A stretch of 64,000 nt of DNA from an uncultured Oscillospiraceae bacterium (GCA_947631845.1 CANRMY010000003.1:1-64000); one strand, 5' to 3'; positions 1-11,096 are shown, counted from the stretch's first letter. Notes: generated by a model from the letters alone, not told the origin. Translations and numbers: made by a program.

Positions 1-310
1 AAGGTTCGCGGCGGCGCTCGCCGTTGTCGGGAGCTGTCCGGTTTTTTCCCGGCCCGGCCGGGTGTCCGGCCCGTACGGGTGCGGTGAACGAAATGCGCGA
101 GGAATTCGGTGGGCCGCCCACGTCGTCGCGGAACCGGCTTAACCTCGGGCTCCAAGTATTCGCCCTCAGGCGCCAGGTTCGCTCCTCCTTTCCCCATCGG
201 GCAACGGCCCGATGGGGGCCCCAATGCGGCCCGTACGGCGTTTTAAAATGATTATCAGGAATTCGAGGGACGGGCCGGCTGGGTGTCCGGCCCGTACGAG
301 TGCGTATGAT
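1..310. repeat. GC-rich palindromic repeat cluster, array 1
   Basis: No convincing gene. The stretch holds several imperfect palindromes built on a GTACGGGCC ... GGCCCGTAC frame, including a GGCCGGGTGTCCGGCCCGTAC unit near 55-78 and 270-298 and a CCCATCGGGCAACGGCCCGATGGGG hairpin region near 196-222. The same units recur at 4440-5160, 9650-10090, 11800-11900, 38628-38665 and 62545-62860, always between genes. They resemble REP-type intergenic elements. The array runs straight into the chromosomal copy of the dispersed module at about 316. Confidence 0.7.
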
Positions 311-315
311 CATAA

Positions 316-575
316 CCGCAGCAGCGCGGGGAACGTAGGAACGAAGGTTTAGTTAACTGAGATGTGAGCGGCTGAGCGGGTTAGACGCAGAGTCCATTCG
401 TAACAAAGACGCGCGGATATGAGTGGGGCAGGGGTTCGATCCCTGCCCCATTGTTTTTCTCCTCTTTGTTGCTTTCTCCTCTTTTGTCAACACAAAAGAG
501 GAGAAAGCAAATCTCCTCCGCCCTATAAGGGCGGAACCTTATAAAGCCCCGCAGGGGACAGGGCAATTGCCCTTA
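316..575 (+). repeat. Dispersed mirror-repeat module, copy 1 (chromosomal, left end missing)
   Basis: This is the only copy outside the integrated element. It keeps the conserved core (AGCGCGGGGAACGTAGGAAC, AAGCGGGTTAGACGC, CCATTCGTAAC, GCGCGGATATGAGTGG) and the right end. The right end is a pyrimidine tract, spacer TTGC, a second pyrimidine tract, loop and purine tract; the 16-bp hairpin is at 472-507. The left end present in the other copies is replaced by palindromic repeats. A GGGGTTCGATCCCTGCCCC hairpin at 428-449 resembles a tRNA T-arm, but no tRNA body is present. Confidence 0.75.
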
Positions 576-590
576 AACTGAAAAAACTTC

Positions 591-619
591 TTGCATCATC
601 ACGGTATGGGCGGTATAAT
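591..619 (+). promoter_or_regulatory. Sigma-A promoter of hppA
   Basis: TTGCAT (591-596), 17-bp spacer and TATAAT (614-619), 39 bp before the hppA start codon at 658. The -10 box lies inside a CGGTA...TACCG inverted repeat (611-626) that could bind a regulator. Confidence 0.75.
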
Positions 620-657
620 GATACCGTTCATATTTTATTCATATGGAGGGATCTCAA

Positions 658-2802
<2,145 letters not shown>

Positions 2803-2835
2803 GCGATTCCCCGTGATTTTTGTTCAAAATCACCT

Positions 2836-2998
2836 TTGACAGCTTTTTTTGATCAGGCTAAAATAAAGATACAACGTGTGGCACTCAATGCGTAAATCCG
2901 GTTGGGCGCCACGCGTTTTTTTGCGCCAAAAACAGCGCGCGGCCCCCGGTACGACGCCGGTCAAGGCCGCGCGCTGACGCTTTGAAAGGAAGTTTTTT
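2836..2998 (+). promoter_or_regulatory. Promoter and structured leader of the MATE gene
   Basis: Textbook promoter: TTGACA (2836-2841), 17-bp spacer, TAAAAT (2859-2864). Transcription from about 2871 would give a leader of roughly 128 nt before the start codon at 2999. The leader contains a TTGGGCGC...GCGCCAAA hairpin and a perfect 11-bp hairpin (AGCGCGCGGCC at 2934-2944, GGCCGCGCGCT at 2965-2975) ending about 15 nt before the ribosome-binding site. This suggests control by leader structure; no known riboswitch is recognised. Confidence 0.6.
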
Positions 2999-4432
2999 AT
3001 GGAAAACAACGAATTTCTGCGCACGGAGCGGGTGGGCAGGCTGATGGGGAGGTACGCGGTTCCCTGCGTCATATCGCTTCTGGTGGGCGCGCTGTACAAC
3101 ATCGTGGATCAGATCTTCATTGCCAACGCCTCGTATCTGGGCTCCTACGGCAACGCCGCCAACACCGTGGTGTTCCCGCTGACGGTCATCGCCCTGGCCG
3201 TGGCGGTGATGATCGGGGACGGGTGCTGCGCCTTTGTGAGCCTCTGCCTGGGCCGGGAAGAGCCCGCGCCCGCCCGCCGGAGCGTGGGGAACGCCGTGGT
3301 GACGGTGCTGGCCGCCGGGATCGCCCTGGCCGCGCTGTATCTGGGCCTCCAGACGCCCCTCATCACCCTGTTCGGCGGCACCGTCAACCGGGAGACCTTT
3401 GACTGCTCCCGTGAATATTTCTTTTGGATCGCCCTGGGGGTGCCCTTTTATATGTTCGGCCAGGCCATGAACCCCGTCATCCGGGCCGACGGAGCGCCCA
3501 AATTCGCCATGGCGGCAACGCTTTCGGGCGCGGCGTTGAATATCGTCCTGGATCCCGTGTTCATCTTCGTCTTAAAATGGGGGATGATGGGCGCGGCTGT
3601 AGCCACGGTGGCGGGGCAGGCCGTCACGGCGGCCCTGTCCGTGTGGTATCTTTTCCACATGAAGCTGGTGCGGCCCCGGCGGGGGGATTTCCGCCCGGAC
3701 GGGCAGATCTGCCTGAAGACCCTGACCCTGGGCGTCACCAGCTTCCTCTCCCAGATCTCCCTGGTGGCGGCGATGGCGGCCATCAACAACATGATCCGCA
3801 AGTACGGCGCCCTTGATCCCATTTTTGGGCAGGAGGAATACGCCCAGATCCCCATGGCGGTGGTGGGCATCGTCATGAAATTCTTCCAGATCGTCATCTC
3901 CGTGGTGGTGGGGATGGCCGCCGGGTGCATCCCCGTCGCCGGGTACAACATGGGCGCGGGGGAGAAGGGGAGAGTGAAGGAACTGTTCACGCGCCTTCTC
4001 ACGGCGGAAGCGGCGGTAGGCCTGGCGGCGCTTATTATCGTGGAGGTCTTTCCCGGCCGGCTGATCGCCCTGTTCGGCGCGGCCAACGAGAGCGTCTACT
4101 ACACCGCCTTCGCCCTCCGGGCCTTCCGGATCTATCTGTGCATAATCGTCTTCGCCTGCGTCAACAAGGCGTGCTTCATCTTCTTGCAGGCCATGGGCAA
4201 GGCGCTGGCCTCCACCGTCCTCTCCCTTATCCGCGAGATCGTCTTTGGTGTGGGCCTGGCCCTGCTCCTGCCCCTCCTTTGGGGCCTGGACGGGGTGCTG
4301 ATCTCCATGCCCCTGGCGGACGCCCTGACGTTCCTGGCGGCGGCGTACCTCATAAGGCGCACGTACCGGGAGCTTTCAGAGGAGGACCCCGCCGCGCGGG
4401 AAGAGCCGGCCCGCACGCCGGCGCATGGATAA
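2999..4432 (+). CDS. MATE-family multidrug efflux transporter (MepA-like)
   Basis: A 477-residue, 12-helix inner-membrane antiporter that exports cationic drugs or metabolites using an ion gradient. The N-terminus (GRYAVPCVISLLVGALYNIV then DQIFIAN) is the MATE signature, and the two homologous six-helix halves are visible; residue 240 onward repeats the opening pattern. The start is set by AAAGGAAG 8 nt upstream. It stands alone behind its own promoter and structured leader. Substrate cannot be inferred. Confidence 0.93.
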   Translation: MENNEFLRTERVGRLMGRYAVPCVISLLVGALYNIVDQIFIANASYLGSYGNAANTVVFPLTVIALAVAVMIGDGCCAFVSLCLGREEPAPARRSVGNAVVTVLAAGIALAALYLGLQTPLITLFGGTVNRETFDCSREYFFWIALGVPFYMFGQAMNPVIRADGAPKFAMAATLSGAALNIVLDPVFIFVLKWGMMGAAVATVAGQAVTAALSVWYLFHMKLVRPRRGDFRPDGQICLKTLTLGVTSFLSQISLVAAMAAINNMIRKYGALDPIFGQEEYAQIPMAVVGIVMKFFQIVISVVVGMAAGCIPVAGYNMGAGEKGRVKELFTRLLTAEAAVGLAALIIVEVFPGRLIALFGAANESVYYTAFALRAFRIYLCIIVFACVNKACFIFLQAMGKALASTVLSLIREIVFGVGLALLLPLLWGLDGVLISMPLADALTFLAAAYLIRRTYRELSEEDPAAREEPARTPAHG

Positions 4433-4439
4433 ACCGGCG

Positions 4440-5165
4440 GTTGACCGTAGGGGCCGATGACCACATCGGCCCATCTTTCGAATTCCCGGAAAACTTTCGT
4501 TAGACACCGTAGGGGCCGCCTCTTCAGGCGGCCCGCGTCATACGTAGGGATTCCCGAATTACACGTATATTCCGTCCAACGACCCTGTGCGCGCCGGAAA
4601 TTCGGAGGTGCAACGTGTGGGCCGATGTGGTCATCGGCCCTTACATTGTGAACGGTGGTTCTGAGGGTTCCCGTACGGGCCGGACACTGGCCGGCCCGTT
4701 CTTCGAATTCCCGAGAATTTTCCCAAAGACGCCGTACGGGCCCCAATGCGGCCCGTACGGCGTTTTATGGGAGATTATCAGAAATTCGCGACCAGCCATC
4801 CGTAGGGGCCGATGACCACATCGGCCCACACGCCGCATTATCAAATTTCCCGTGCGCCCGTCCGAATTCCCGAAAATCTTTTTTATCCGCCGTAGGGGCC
4901 GCCTCTTCAGGCGGCCCGATTTTCAAATAAACGGCGGAGCCGCAACCTTTTTGAGGGCGGGTGTTGCGGAAATTCGACACACGGGCCGGCCGGGTGTCCG
5001 GCCCGTACGGGTGCGGTGGACGGAATGCGGCAGGAATTCGATAGATGGGCCGCCGAGGGCGGCGGCCCGTACAGCGGTGGGGGTAGATTTCCGGGGAATT
5101 CATCGTGCGTCGGGCCGGCCGGTGTCCGGCCCGTACGGGTGCGTTATACGAAACGCGCCGGGGAT
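4440..5165. repeat. GC-rich palindromic repeat cluster, array 2
   Basis: About 720 bp without a believable gene. It holds at least eight palindromic units of four types: GTAGGGGCCGATGACCACAT-type with matching CGGCCC (near 4447, 4620 inverted, 4802), GTAGGGGCCGCCTCTTCAGG-type (near 4511, 4892), the CCGTACGGGCC/GGCCCGTACGG type (near 4670, 4732, 4980, 5113), and GGGCCGCCGAGGGCGGCGGC (near 5046). Short AT-richer linkers with GAATTC separate them. Open frames here come from GC bias. Confidence 0.75.
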
Positions 5166-5189
5166 TAGGTATGCCAAAATAATGAGCGT

Positions 5190-5269
5190 TTGACATTGAC
5201 AGGCGGGGAGAATGGGGATATAATACATTGCGGTATTAAAAAACCACAAGCGGTATTAAAAATCCACAA
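5190..5269 (+). promoter_or_regulatory. Promoter with two tandem 20-bp operator-like repeats
   Basis: Two overlapping -35 choices (TTGACA at 5190-5195 and 5196-5201) and TATAAT at 5219-5224; the second gives a 17-bp spacer. Immediately downstream lie two direct repeats, GCGGTATTAAAAA(A/T)CCACAA type, at 5230-5249 and 5250-5269, differing at one position and ending 15 bp before the start codon. Their place between -10 and the ribosome-binding site suggests an operator or a leader RNA element. Confidence 0.65.
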
Positions 5270-5284
5270 AAGGTGAGGATACAT

Positions 5285-6478
5285 ATGAACTTTATCTTTA
5301 TTTCTCCCCAATTCCCGCCCATCTACTGGAGCTTCTGCGACAGGCTGAAGCGCAACGGCGTCAACGTGCTGGGCATCGGCGACAGCCCCTATGACAGCCT
5401 GTCCGACGGCCTCAAGGGCGCGCTGACGGAGTATTACCGGGTGGACAACATGGAGGACTACGACCAGATGTACCGGGCCGTGGCCTTCTTCGCCTTCAAA
5501 TACGGCAAAATCGACTGGATCGAATCCAACAACGAATATTGGCTGGAGCAGGACGCGCGCCTGCGCACCGACTTCAACGTGACCACCGGCGTGAACACCC
5601 AGGAGGTGGCGTGCTTCAAGTCCAAGTGGGGGATGAAGGAGTTTTACAAAAAGGCCGGCGTTCCCACGGCCCGGTGCCACCGGATCGGCGATAAGAAGGC
5701 CGCGGCGGACTTTGTGAAGCTGGTGGGCTATCCCGTCATCGTCAAGCCCGACAACGGCGTGGGGGCCGAGGCCACCTATAAGCTGGAAAATGACGCTGAT
5801 TTTGAGAGCTTTTTCAACAACCTGCCCGCCGTCCCCTATGTGATGGAGGAGTTCATCACCGGCGACATCTACTCCTACGACGCCATCACCAACTCCAAGT
5901 GCGAGCCGCTCTTTGAGTCCATGACCGCCTGGCCGCCCTCCATCATGGATATCGTCAACGATAAGCTGGATCTGGCCTACTATGTGGAGGCCGGTATGCC
6001 CGCGTCTCTGCGGAAGCTGGGCCGGGCCACGGCCAAGGCCTTCGGGGCGCGCAGCCGCTTCATCCACCTTGAATTCTTCAAGCTGAAGGTGGCCAAGGAG
6101 GGCCTGGGCAAGGTGGGGGACTTCGTGGGCCTGGAGGTCAACATGCGCCCCGCCGGCAGCTACACCCCGGATATGATGAATTTCGCCCACTCCACCGACG
6201 TGTACGAGATCTGGGCGGAGATGGTGGCCTACGATGAGCGCAGGCTCCCCGAGAGCGGCGAGGATCACTTCTGCGTCACCGCCGACAGGCGGGATATGTA
6301 CGACTATGTCCACACCAATGAGGAGATCTTCGAGAAGTACGGGGACAAGATCGTCAAATACGAGCGCCTTCCCGCCATCTGGGAGGATCAGATGGGCAAC
6401 GAGACGTTCATCGCCCACGCCGCCGACAGGAAGGAAGCCAACGCCTTCATCAAATTCGTCACCGAAAAGAAAAAATAA
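5285..6478 (+). CDS. ATP-grasp domain protein (carboxylate-amine ligase type)
   Basis: A 397-residue ATP-grasp enzyme of unknown substrate; the fold activates a carboxylate as acyl phosphate for attack by an amine or thiol. Seen: an N-terminal pre-ATP-grasp Rossmann-like region (to about 100), a lysine-bearing strand in GYPVIVKPDNGVGAEAT (about 155-170), MEEFITGDIYSYDA (ATP-grasp lid region), and LEVNMRPAG near 285, where the Glu and Asn usually bind Mg-ATP. A GTG at 5273 is in frame, but GGTGAGG then serves as the ribosome-binding site for ATG 5285. Co-transcribed with the esterase that begins 15 nt downstream, so the two probably act in one pathway. Confidence 0.85.
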   Translation: MNFIFISPQFPPIYWSFCDRLKRNGVNVLGIGDSPYDSLSDGLKGALTEYYRVDNMEDYDQMYRAVAFFAFKYGKIDWIESNNEYWLEQDARLRTDFNVTTGVNTQEVACFKSKWGMKEFYKKAGVPTARCHRIGDKKAAADFVKLVGYPVIVKPDNGVGAEATYKLENDADFESFFNNLPAVPYVMEEFITGDIYSYDAITNSKCEPLFESMTAWPPSIMDIVNDKLDLAYYVEAGMPASLRKLGRATAKAFGARSRFIHLEFFKLKVAKEGLGKVGDFVGLEVNMRPAGSYTPDMMNFAHSTDVYEIWAEMVAYDERRLPESGEDHFCVTADRRDMYDYVHTNEEIFEKYGDKIVKYERLPAIWEDQMGNETFIAHAADRKEANAFIKFVTEKKK

Positions 6479-6493
6479 CGCAGGGAGAAGAGC

Positions 6494-7234
6494 ATGGAAG
6501 TTCGTTATTTTAAAGAGTGGAGCCGGGAGCTGGACCGGGATATGGAATTCAAGGTTTACGGCAGCCGCGGCAAGCTCTGTTTCGCCTTTCCGCCCCAGAA
6601 CGGACGATTCTGGGACTTTGAAAACTTCGGCATGGTGGAGTGCATGAGGCCCTGGATCGAGGAGGGGCGGATCATGCTGGTCTGCGCCGACGGCATCGAC
6701 GGCGAGAGCTGGTCGGCCAAGGACGACGACCCCCGCCACCGCATCGAGATGCAGGAGAAGTGGTTCCGCTACATCACCCTGGAGCTCTATCCCAGGGCCC
6801 GGGAGCTGGGGGACGTCCACGGCAAGGGGATGCTCACCGGCTGTTCCATGGGGGCGGTGCACTCCGGGATCTTCTTCTTCCGCCGCCCGGATCTGTTCGA
6901 CACCGTGGTGGCCCTCAGCGGCACCTACAACGCCAACGACTTTATTCCGGGCTACATGGACGACCTGATCTACGACAATTCCCCGGTGTATTTCCTGCCC
7001 AATATGCCCTTCGACCACCCGTATATGGAGCTTTACCGCCAGAGCCAGCTGATCTTCTGCGTGGGTCAGGGCGCCTGGGAGGACGAGCTTCTGGCCGGGA
7101 CACGGGCCCTGGACGCCGTCTGCCGGGAGAAGGCCATCCCCGCCTGGTTCGACTACTGGGGCTTCGACGTGAACCACGACTGGTGCTGGTGGCAGAAGCA
7201 GCTGCCGTATTTCATGGGGAAGCTGGATCTGTAA
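6494..7234 (+). CDS. Alpha/beta-hydrolase, esterase family
   Basis: A 246-residue putative esterase related to the esterase-D/mycolyltransferase-like hydrolases. The nucleophile elbow GCSMGAVHSG lies near residues 116-125 (Ser is the likely nucleophile) and a C-terminal NHDW supplies a likely catalytic His. No signal peptide, so cytoplasmic. It follows the ATP-grasp gene with AGGGAG in between and shares its promoter and terminator. Substrate unknown; a link to cleaving or capping the ATP-grasp product is only an inference. Confidence 0.85.
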   Translation: MEVRYFKEWSRELDRDMEFKVYGSRGKLCFAFPPQNGRFWDFENFGMVECMRPWIEEGRIMLVCADGIDGESWSAKDDDPRHRIEMQEKWFRYITLELYPRARELGDVHGKGMLTGCSMGAVHSGIFFFRRPDLFDTVVALSGTYNANDFIPGYMDDLIYDNSPVYFLPNMPFDHPYMELYRQSQLIFCVGQGAWEDELLAGTRALDAVCREKAIPAWFDYWGFDVNHDWCWWQKQLPYFMGKLDL

Positions 7235-7243
7235 TGTGATTTG

Positions 7244-7284
7244 AAAAAACGCAACGGGCGGAGATGACTGCCCGTTGCGTTTTA
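7244..7284 (+). terminator. Rho-independent terminator after the ATP-grasp/esterase operon
   Basis: Perfect 12-bp stem, AACGCAACGGGC (7248-7259) with GCCCGTTGCGTT (7270-7281), followed by a short T run; preceded by an A run, so it may work in both directions. Confidence 0.85.
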
Positions 7285-7322
7285 ATACCCGGCACGTCTT
7301 AACAGTTATAGGGGGGAGCTTT

Positions 7323-7748
7323 ATGAAAAAATCGGTTTCGGTCCTGCTCATCGTCTGCCTTGCCGTCGCCGCGTCCCTTTTCTGCGGCCTGTGGCTGCGG
7401 GAGAGGAGCGACAGGGATGATGTGCGACGTCTGGCCCGGTCCGGGGCCTCGGAGGCGTATGAGAGCTTCCTGGATTACGCCTCCTCCGGCGACGACGGCG
7501 ATTACTGGCGGGGTGTGGCGGCCTTCCGCTCCTTTGAACAGGCCTATCAGATGCTGGCGGAGGGGACGAACCGGGAGGCGAATTATATCTTTTGCAACGA
7601 GGTCTACGCCGCCCTCCTGCTCTCACCGGATAAGAGCCGGGAGCATATCCCGGAGCTCTGCCAGGTGATGGAGCTTCTGTCAAAGGACGTGGAGGACGTG
7701 ACGGGCTACGGGCGTATGGCGGAGCTCAGAAATACGCTGGCCGGGTGA
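7323..7748 (+). CDS. Small exported or membrane-anchored protein, function unknown
   Basis: 141 residues. A KK pair and one hydrophobic stretch (about 5-25) look like a signal peptide or anchor; the rest is a soluble, mostly helical acidic domain with no recognised motif. Start 7323 is fixed by GGGGGGAG 7 nt upstream; an upstream in-frame start would bury the signal sequence. It ends 3 bp before the convergent oxidoreductase gene. Confidence 0.75.
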   Translation: MKKSVSVLLIVCLAVAASLFCGLWLRERSDRDDVRRLARSGASEAYESFLDYASSGDDGDYWRGVAAFRSFEQAYQMLAEGTNREANYIFCNEVYAALLLSPDKSREHIPELCQVMELLSKDVEDVTGYGRMAELRNTLAG

Positions 7749-7751
7749 CGG

Positions 7752-9053
7752 TCAGTTAACACGGGCCTTTTTCACGGCGGGGCCGGTGATCACCGTGCCG
7801 TCCTCGGCAAAGCGGGAGCCGTGGCAGGGGCAGTCCCAGGTGTGCTCGGCGTCGTTGTGCTTGAGAGCGCAGCCCATGTGGGTACAGCGGGGGAGCGTAG
7901 GCGGGAGCAGGCTGGCGGCGCTGTGGGCTGTATTTTCCAAAAGAGGGCCGGCGGGCATGGGCCTGGCCGGATCGAATACGGGGGCAAATTTGTTCTCCCG
8001 GCCCAGAATGGCGTCGCGCAGCAGCGTCGCCGCTGCCATGGACGTGCTCATGCCCCAGGCGTTGAAGCCCGTGGCCACGAACAGGTGGGGCGTGGCGGGG
8101 GAGTAGCGGCCGATATAGGGCACCTCGTCCAGGGTGAAACAGTCCTGGTTGACCCAGCGGCAGACATCCCGGGCCTCCGGGACGTGCTCCTTGAGAAAGA
8201 GCCGGATCCGGGCGAAGTCCTCTTCCTCTTGTCCCGGGTCGTGACAGCCGCACCCCACGATCAGCTTGTCCCGGTACGTCCGGAAAAAGAAGCCCTTTTC
8301 CGCGTCCTCGGAGAGGGTGCAGTCCAGCTTCGGCGCGTTTTCCACGACCATGACGCTCTCCCGCTTTTGCCGGAGCTTCATGAAATACATCCCGCGCCGG
8401 TCAATGAAGGGGAAGTGGGAGGCGATGATGATGTTCTTCGCCGTGACGCTCCCCGCCTCCGTGTGGGCCGTGTGCTCCTCCAGCTTCAGCACCGCCGATT
8501 TTTCATAGATCCGCAGCTTGGCCGCCAGGGCGTACAGGAGCTTCAGCGGGTGGAATTGGGCCATATCCGGGAACACCACCGCCCCGGCGCACCGGATTCC
8601 CAGGGGAAGCCGGTCGGTGAAGCGGGCGGGAAAGCCCAGATCGTTGACGGCGGCGGCCTCCCGGCGCATCTTATCCGCGTCTCTCCAGGCGTACAGCACC
8701 GACGGGCTCATCTCAAAGTCGCAGTCGATGCCCCAGGCCACCTCCGAAAGGCGCTTCACCGCCTGGAGGTTGGCGTCCAGGTACCCCTTGGCCGCCTCCC
8801 GCCCGAACCGGCGGATGAGATCGGAATAGAGGACGCTGTGCTGGGCGGAGATCACCGCCGTCGTGCCGGAGGTGATGCCCCGGCCAACCCGGTCCGCCTC
8901 CAAAAGCACGCAGTCCACCCCGGCGGCGGTAAGCTCGTGGGCACAGAGTATGCCCACCATGCCGCCGCCGATGATCAGCGTATCGGCGGTCAAATCGTTC
9001 ATCAGCTTGGGATATACGGCGGGCTTGACATCCCGCGTCCAGATGCTCTCCAT
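7752..9053 (-). CDS. FAD-dependent oxidoreductase with C-terminal Rieske [2Fe-2S] domain
   Basis: 433 residues. The N-terminal DAO-type FAD domain begins at about 22 with ADTLIIGGGMVGILCAHELT (Rossmann GxGxxG). The C-terminal 50 residues are a Rieske domain with CTHMGC and CPCHGSRF, giving the Cys-His/Cys-His ligands. This matches the glycine/D-amino-acid-oxidase-like family with an added Rieske cluster found in many Clostridia and Bacilli; substrate is not known. The open frame extends far upstream through repeat DNA; the start at 9053 is chosen because AAAGGGGCG precedes it and homologous proteins begin there. Confidence 0.9.
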   Translation of the reverse strand: MESIWTRDVKPAVYPKLMNDLTADTLIIGGGMVGILCAHELTAAGVDCVLLEADRVGRGITSGTTAVISAQHSVLYSDLIRRFGREAAKGYLDANLQAVKRLSEVAWGIDCDFEMSPSVLYAWRDADKMRREAAAVNDLGFPARFTDRLPLGIRCAGAVVFPDMAQFHPLKLLYALAAKLRIYEKSAVLKLEEHTAHTEAGSVTAKNIIIASHFPFIDRRGMYFMKLRQKRESVMVVENAPKLDCTLSEDAEKGFFFRTYRDKLIVGCGCHDPGQEEEDFARIRLFLKEHVPEARDVCRWVNQDCFTLDEVPYIGRYSPATPHLFVATGFNAWGMSTSMAAATLLRDAILGRENKFAPVFDPARPMPAGPLLENTAHSAASLLPPTLPRCTHMGCALKHNDAEHTWDCPCHGSRFAEDGTVITGPAVKKARVN

Positions 9054-9134
9054 GATATACGCCCCTTTTCGTTTTCCTCTATTCTTTGCGGAAACGGGCG
9101 GAATTATTGAAAAAAGATTTTGCGGGGAAATGGT

Positions 9135-9626
9135 ATGATCGACAGATTTACGGAAACGTTCGGCGGGATCGCCCTCACCTGCACCGTTGAGGACGGTGTT
9201 GTGACCGGCCTCGCCTTCGGCGGGGGAGCGGCGGGCGGCCAGCATGACAGCGCGGCCCTGGCCTTTTGGGAGAAGGTCAGGGGGGAATTGGAGGAATATT
9301 TTGCAGGTCAACGCAGGCGCTTTGACCTGCCCGTTCACTGTCACGGCACGGACTTTCAGCGCCTGGTGTGGGCGGCGCTTACGGAGATCCCCTACGGGGA
9401 GACCCGCTCCTACGGACAGATCGCCCGGCAAATCGGCCGGCCCGGAGCGGCCCGGGCCGTGGGGAGGACCTGCCACTTGAACCCCGTCGTCCTGCTGATC
9501 CCCTGCCACCGGGTGGTGGGCGCGGACGGCTCCCTCACCGGCTTCGGCGGCGGCCTGGAAGTCAAAAAGCGCCTCCTGGCGCTGGAAGCGGACCACGCCA
9601 AACGGGGCAGAGAAGAAAGTCTGTGA
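9135..9626 (+). CDS. ogt: Methylated-DNA--protein-cysteine methyltransferase
   Basis: 163-residue suicide repair protein that transfers the alkyl group from O6-methylguanine to its own cysteine. The active-site motif IPCHRVVG places the acceptor at Cys124; the preceding helix-turn-helix (SYGQIARQIGRPGAARAVG) and the N-terminal domain are normal. Divergent from the Rieske oxidoreductase with an 80-bp gap. ATG 9135 preceded by GGGGAAA is preferred over TTG 9120. Confidence 0.94.
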   Translation: MIDRFTETFGGIALTCTVEDGVVTGLAFGGGAAGGQHDSAALAFWEKVRGELEEYFAGQRRRFDLPVHCHGTDFQRLVWAALTEIPYGETRSYGQIARQIGRPGAARAVGRTCHLNPVVLLIPCHRVVGADGSLTGFGGGLEVKKRLLALEADHAKRGREESL

Positions 9627-9639
9627 ACCAGTAGGGGAG

Positions 9640-10090
9640 AGCTTGGAAACCCTGTATCGAATTTCCGGAAAATCCCCCCCAAAACGACGTACGGGCCGGA
9701 CACCCGGCCGGCCCGACGCACCATCGAATTTCCCACACGCCCGTCCGGATTCCCAAATAATTTCCCATAGACGCCGTACGGGCCGCCGCCCACGGCGGCC
9801 CACGAATTTCCGGCGCATTACGATAAACGCGCCCGTACGGGCCGGACACCCGGCCGGCCCGTTTTATCGAATTTCCGCAACGCCCACCCCAAAAAGGGTG
9901 TTGTAGGGGCCGATGACCACATCGGCCCACACGCCGAGCCTCCGAATTCCCCACACGCCTGTCCGAATTACTGAAAATCTCCCATAACACGACGTACGGG
10001 CCGCCGAGGGCGGCGGCCCGTACGTCGTAGAACGAAAAATTTTCGGGAATACGATATACGGGCCGGCCGGCGTCCGGCCCGTACGGAAAT
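9640..10090. repeat. GC-rich palindromic repeat cluster, array 3
   Basis: No gene seen. Repeats the same four palindrome types as array 2, in both orientations: near 9690-9716, 9771-9802, 9830-9862, 9905-9930, 9994-10024 and 10059-10085. Separates ogt from the convergent SLH gene. Confidence 0.75.
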
Positions 10091-10120
10091 GTTTCGTGTC
10101 AATCGCGGGTGACCACGCGG

Positions 10121-11080
10121 TTATTTCAACCAGCTCAAAAGGGAGTCGTCCTCCCGCTCCTCCAGGACGCGGATGGCTCCCTCCAGCATCCGGGCCGCGT
10201 CCGCCCTGGTGAGGGTGGAGGCGGAGACGCCATCGGCCACGGTGTCAAAGATCCCGCAGGAGGTGAGATTGGCGCTGGCCTGGATCGCCCAGGCCGGCTC
10301 CGCCGCATCCTCCTCCAGGGCCACATCGGTGATGCCCAGGGCGTTATTGACCATGACGGTGGCCTCGGCGAAGGTGACGGGGACGTTGGGGGAGAACACG
10401 ATCCTGCCGTCGGAGCGGGTGTTGCCTCTCACCACATCGTTTGTCAGGGCCGTGGTGAGATAGGGCTTCTGCCAGACGGGGATCTCCTCGTCGTCAAAAA
10501 ATCCCGTTCTGGCCACGTCCAGGAGCTCCGCGCCGGAGAGGGACATGCACATCACCAGAAATTCGCCTCTGGTGACGGGCTTCTCCGGGTCAAAGACGTA
10601 TTTCCCGCCGATCTGCTCCCCCACGAACACGCCCTTTTCCGCCAACAGCTGAGCGGCGTAGGCGTCGCCGGAGCCGGTCATATCGGCGTAGGTGACGGCG
10701 GTCTTCTGCTTTTTGATATCAATGGTGACGGTGGCCTCGTTGGACACGTTGCCCTTGTCGTCGGCGGCGGTGTAGGTGAAGGTGTCCTTGCCCTTCTTGC
10801 CCTCCGCCGGGGTGTAGACGAACTGGCCCTCCGTGATTTCCACACTGCCCTTTTTGGGCTGGCGGACCACGCTGAAGGTCACTGGGTCGCCCTCCGGGTC
10901 AAGGGCCTTGAAGGTGCCGGAGACGCTGACCTGGCGGTACGTCTCCAGGGCGAGATTTTCGGCCACGGGCGCGGAGTTGAGCTTCGCGTCAGCGGGATAG
11001 AAAAGGGCGAAGGCGGGGACGGCACTGAGGAGCAGCGCGGCGGCCAGCGTCAGGAGCACAAGTGCGGTTAGCTTTTTCAT
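10121..11080 (-). CDS. Exported protein with Ig-like domain and SLH-type repeats
   Basis: 319 residues. Signal peptide 1-27 ends AVPAFA. Residues about 40-125 form a cadherin/Big-type beta-sandwich (ALDPEGDPVTFSVVRQPKKG, then DTFTYTAADDKGNVSNEATV). The C-terminal half holds SLH-like modules (VTRGEFLVMCMSL, VTFAEATVMVNNALG, LTRADAARMLEGAI), which usually bind pyruvylated secondary cell-wall polymer. It is therefore probably wall-attached. ATG 11080 is preceded by GGAGG; two tandem 23-bp repeats lie upstream. Role beyond surface display unknown. Confidence 0.9.
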   Translation of the reverse strand: MKKLTALVLLTLAAALLLSAVPAFALFYPADAKLNSAPVAENLALETYRQVSVSGTFKALDPEGDPVTFSVVRQPKKGSVEITEGQFVYTPAEGKKGKDTFTYTAADDKGNVSNEATVTIDIKKQKTAVTYADMTGSGDAYAAQLLAEKGVFVGEQIGGKYVFDPEKPVTRGEFLVMCMSLSGAELLDVARTGFFDDEEIPVWQKPYLTTALTNDVVRGNTRSDGRIVFSPNVPVTFAEATVMVNNALGITDVALEEDAAEPAWAIQASANLTSCGIFDTVADGVSASTLTRADAARMLEGAIRVLEEREDDSLLSWLK

Positions 11081-11096
11081 TCTTTTGACCTCCATA

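Noticed and set aside
428..449. tRNA T-arm-like hairpin in module copy 1
   Set aside because: No acceptor, D or anticodon arm nearby, and the other module copies have different, non-tRNA loops at this place.
5230..5269. CRISPR-like tandem repeats
   Set aside because: Only two units, no spacers and no cas genes; better explained as operator repeats.
5165..7351. 728-codon minus-strand frame over the ATP-grasp and esterase genes
   Set aside because: Antisense to two recognisable proteins with proper starts; its own translation has no domain.
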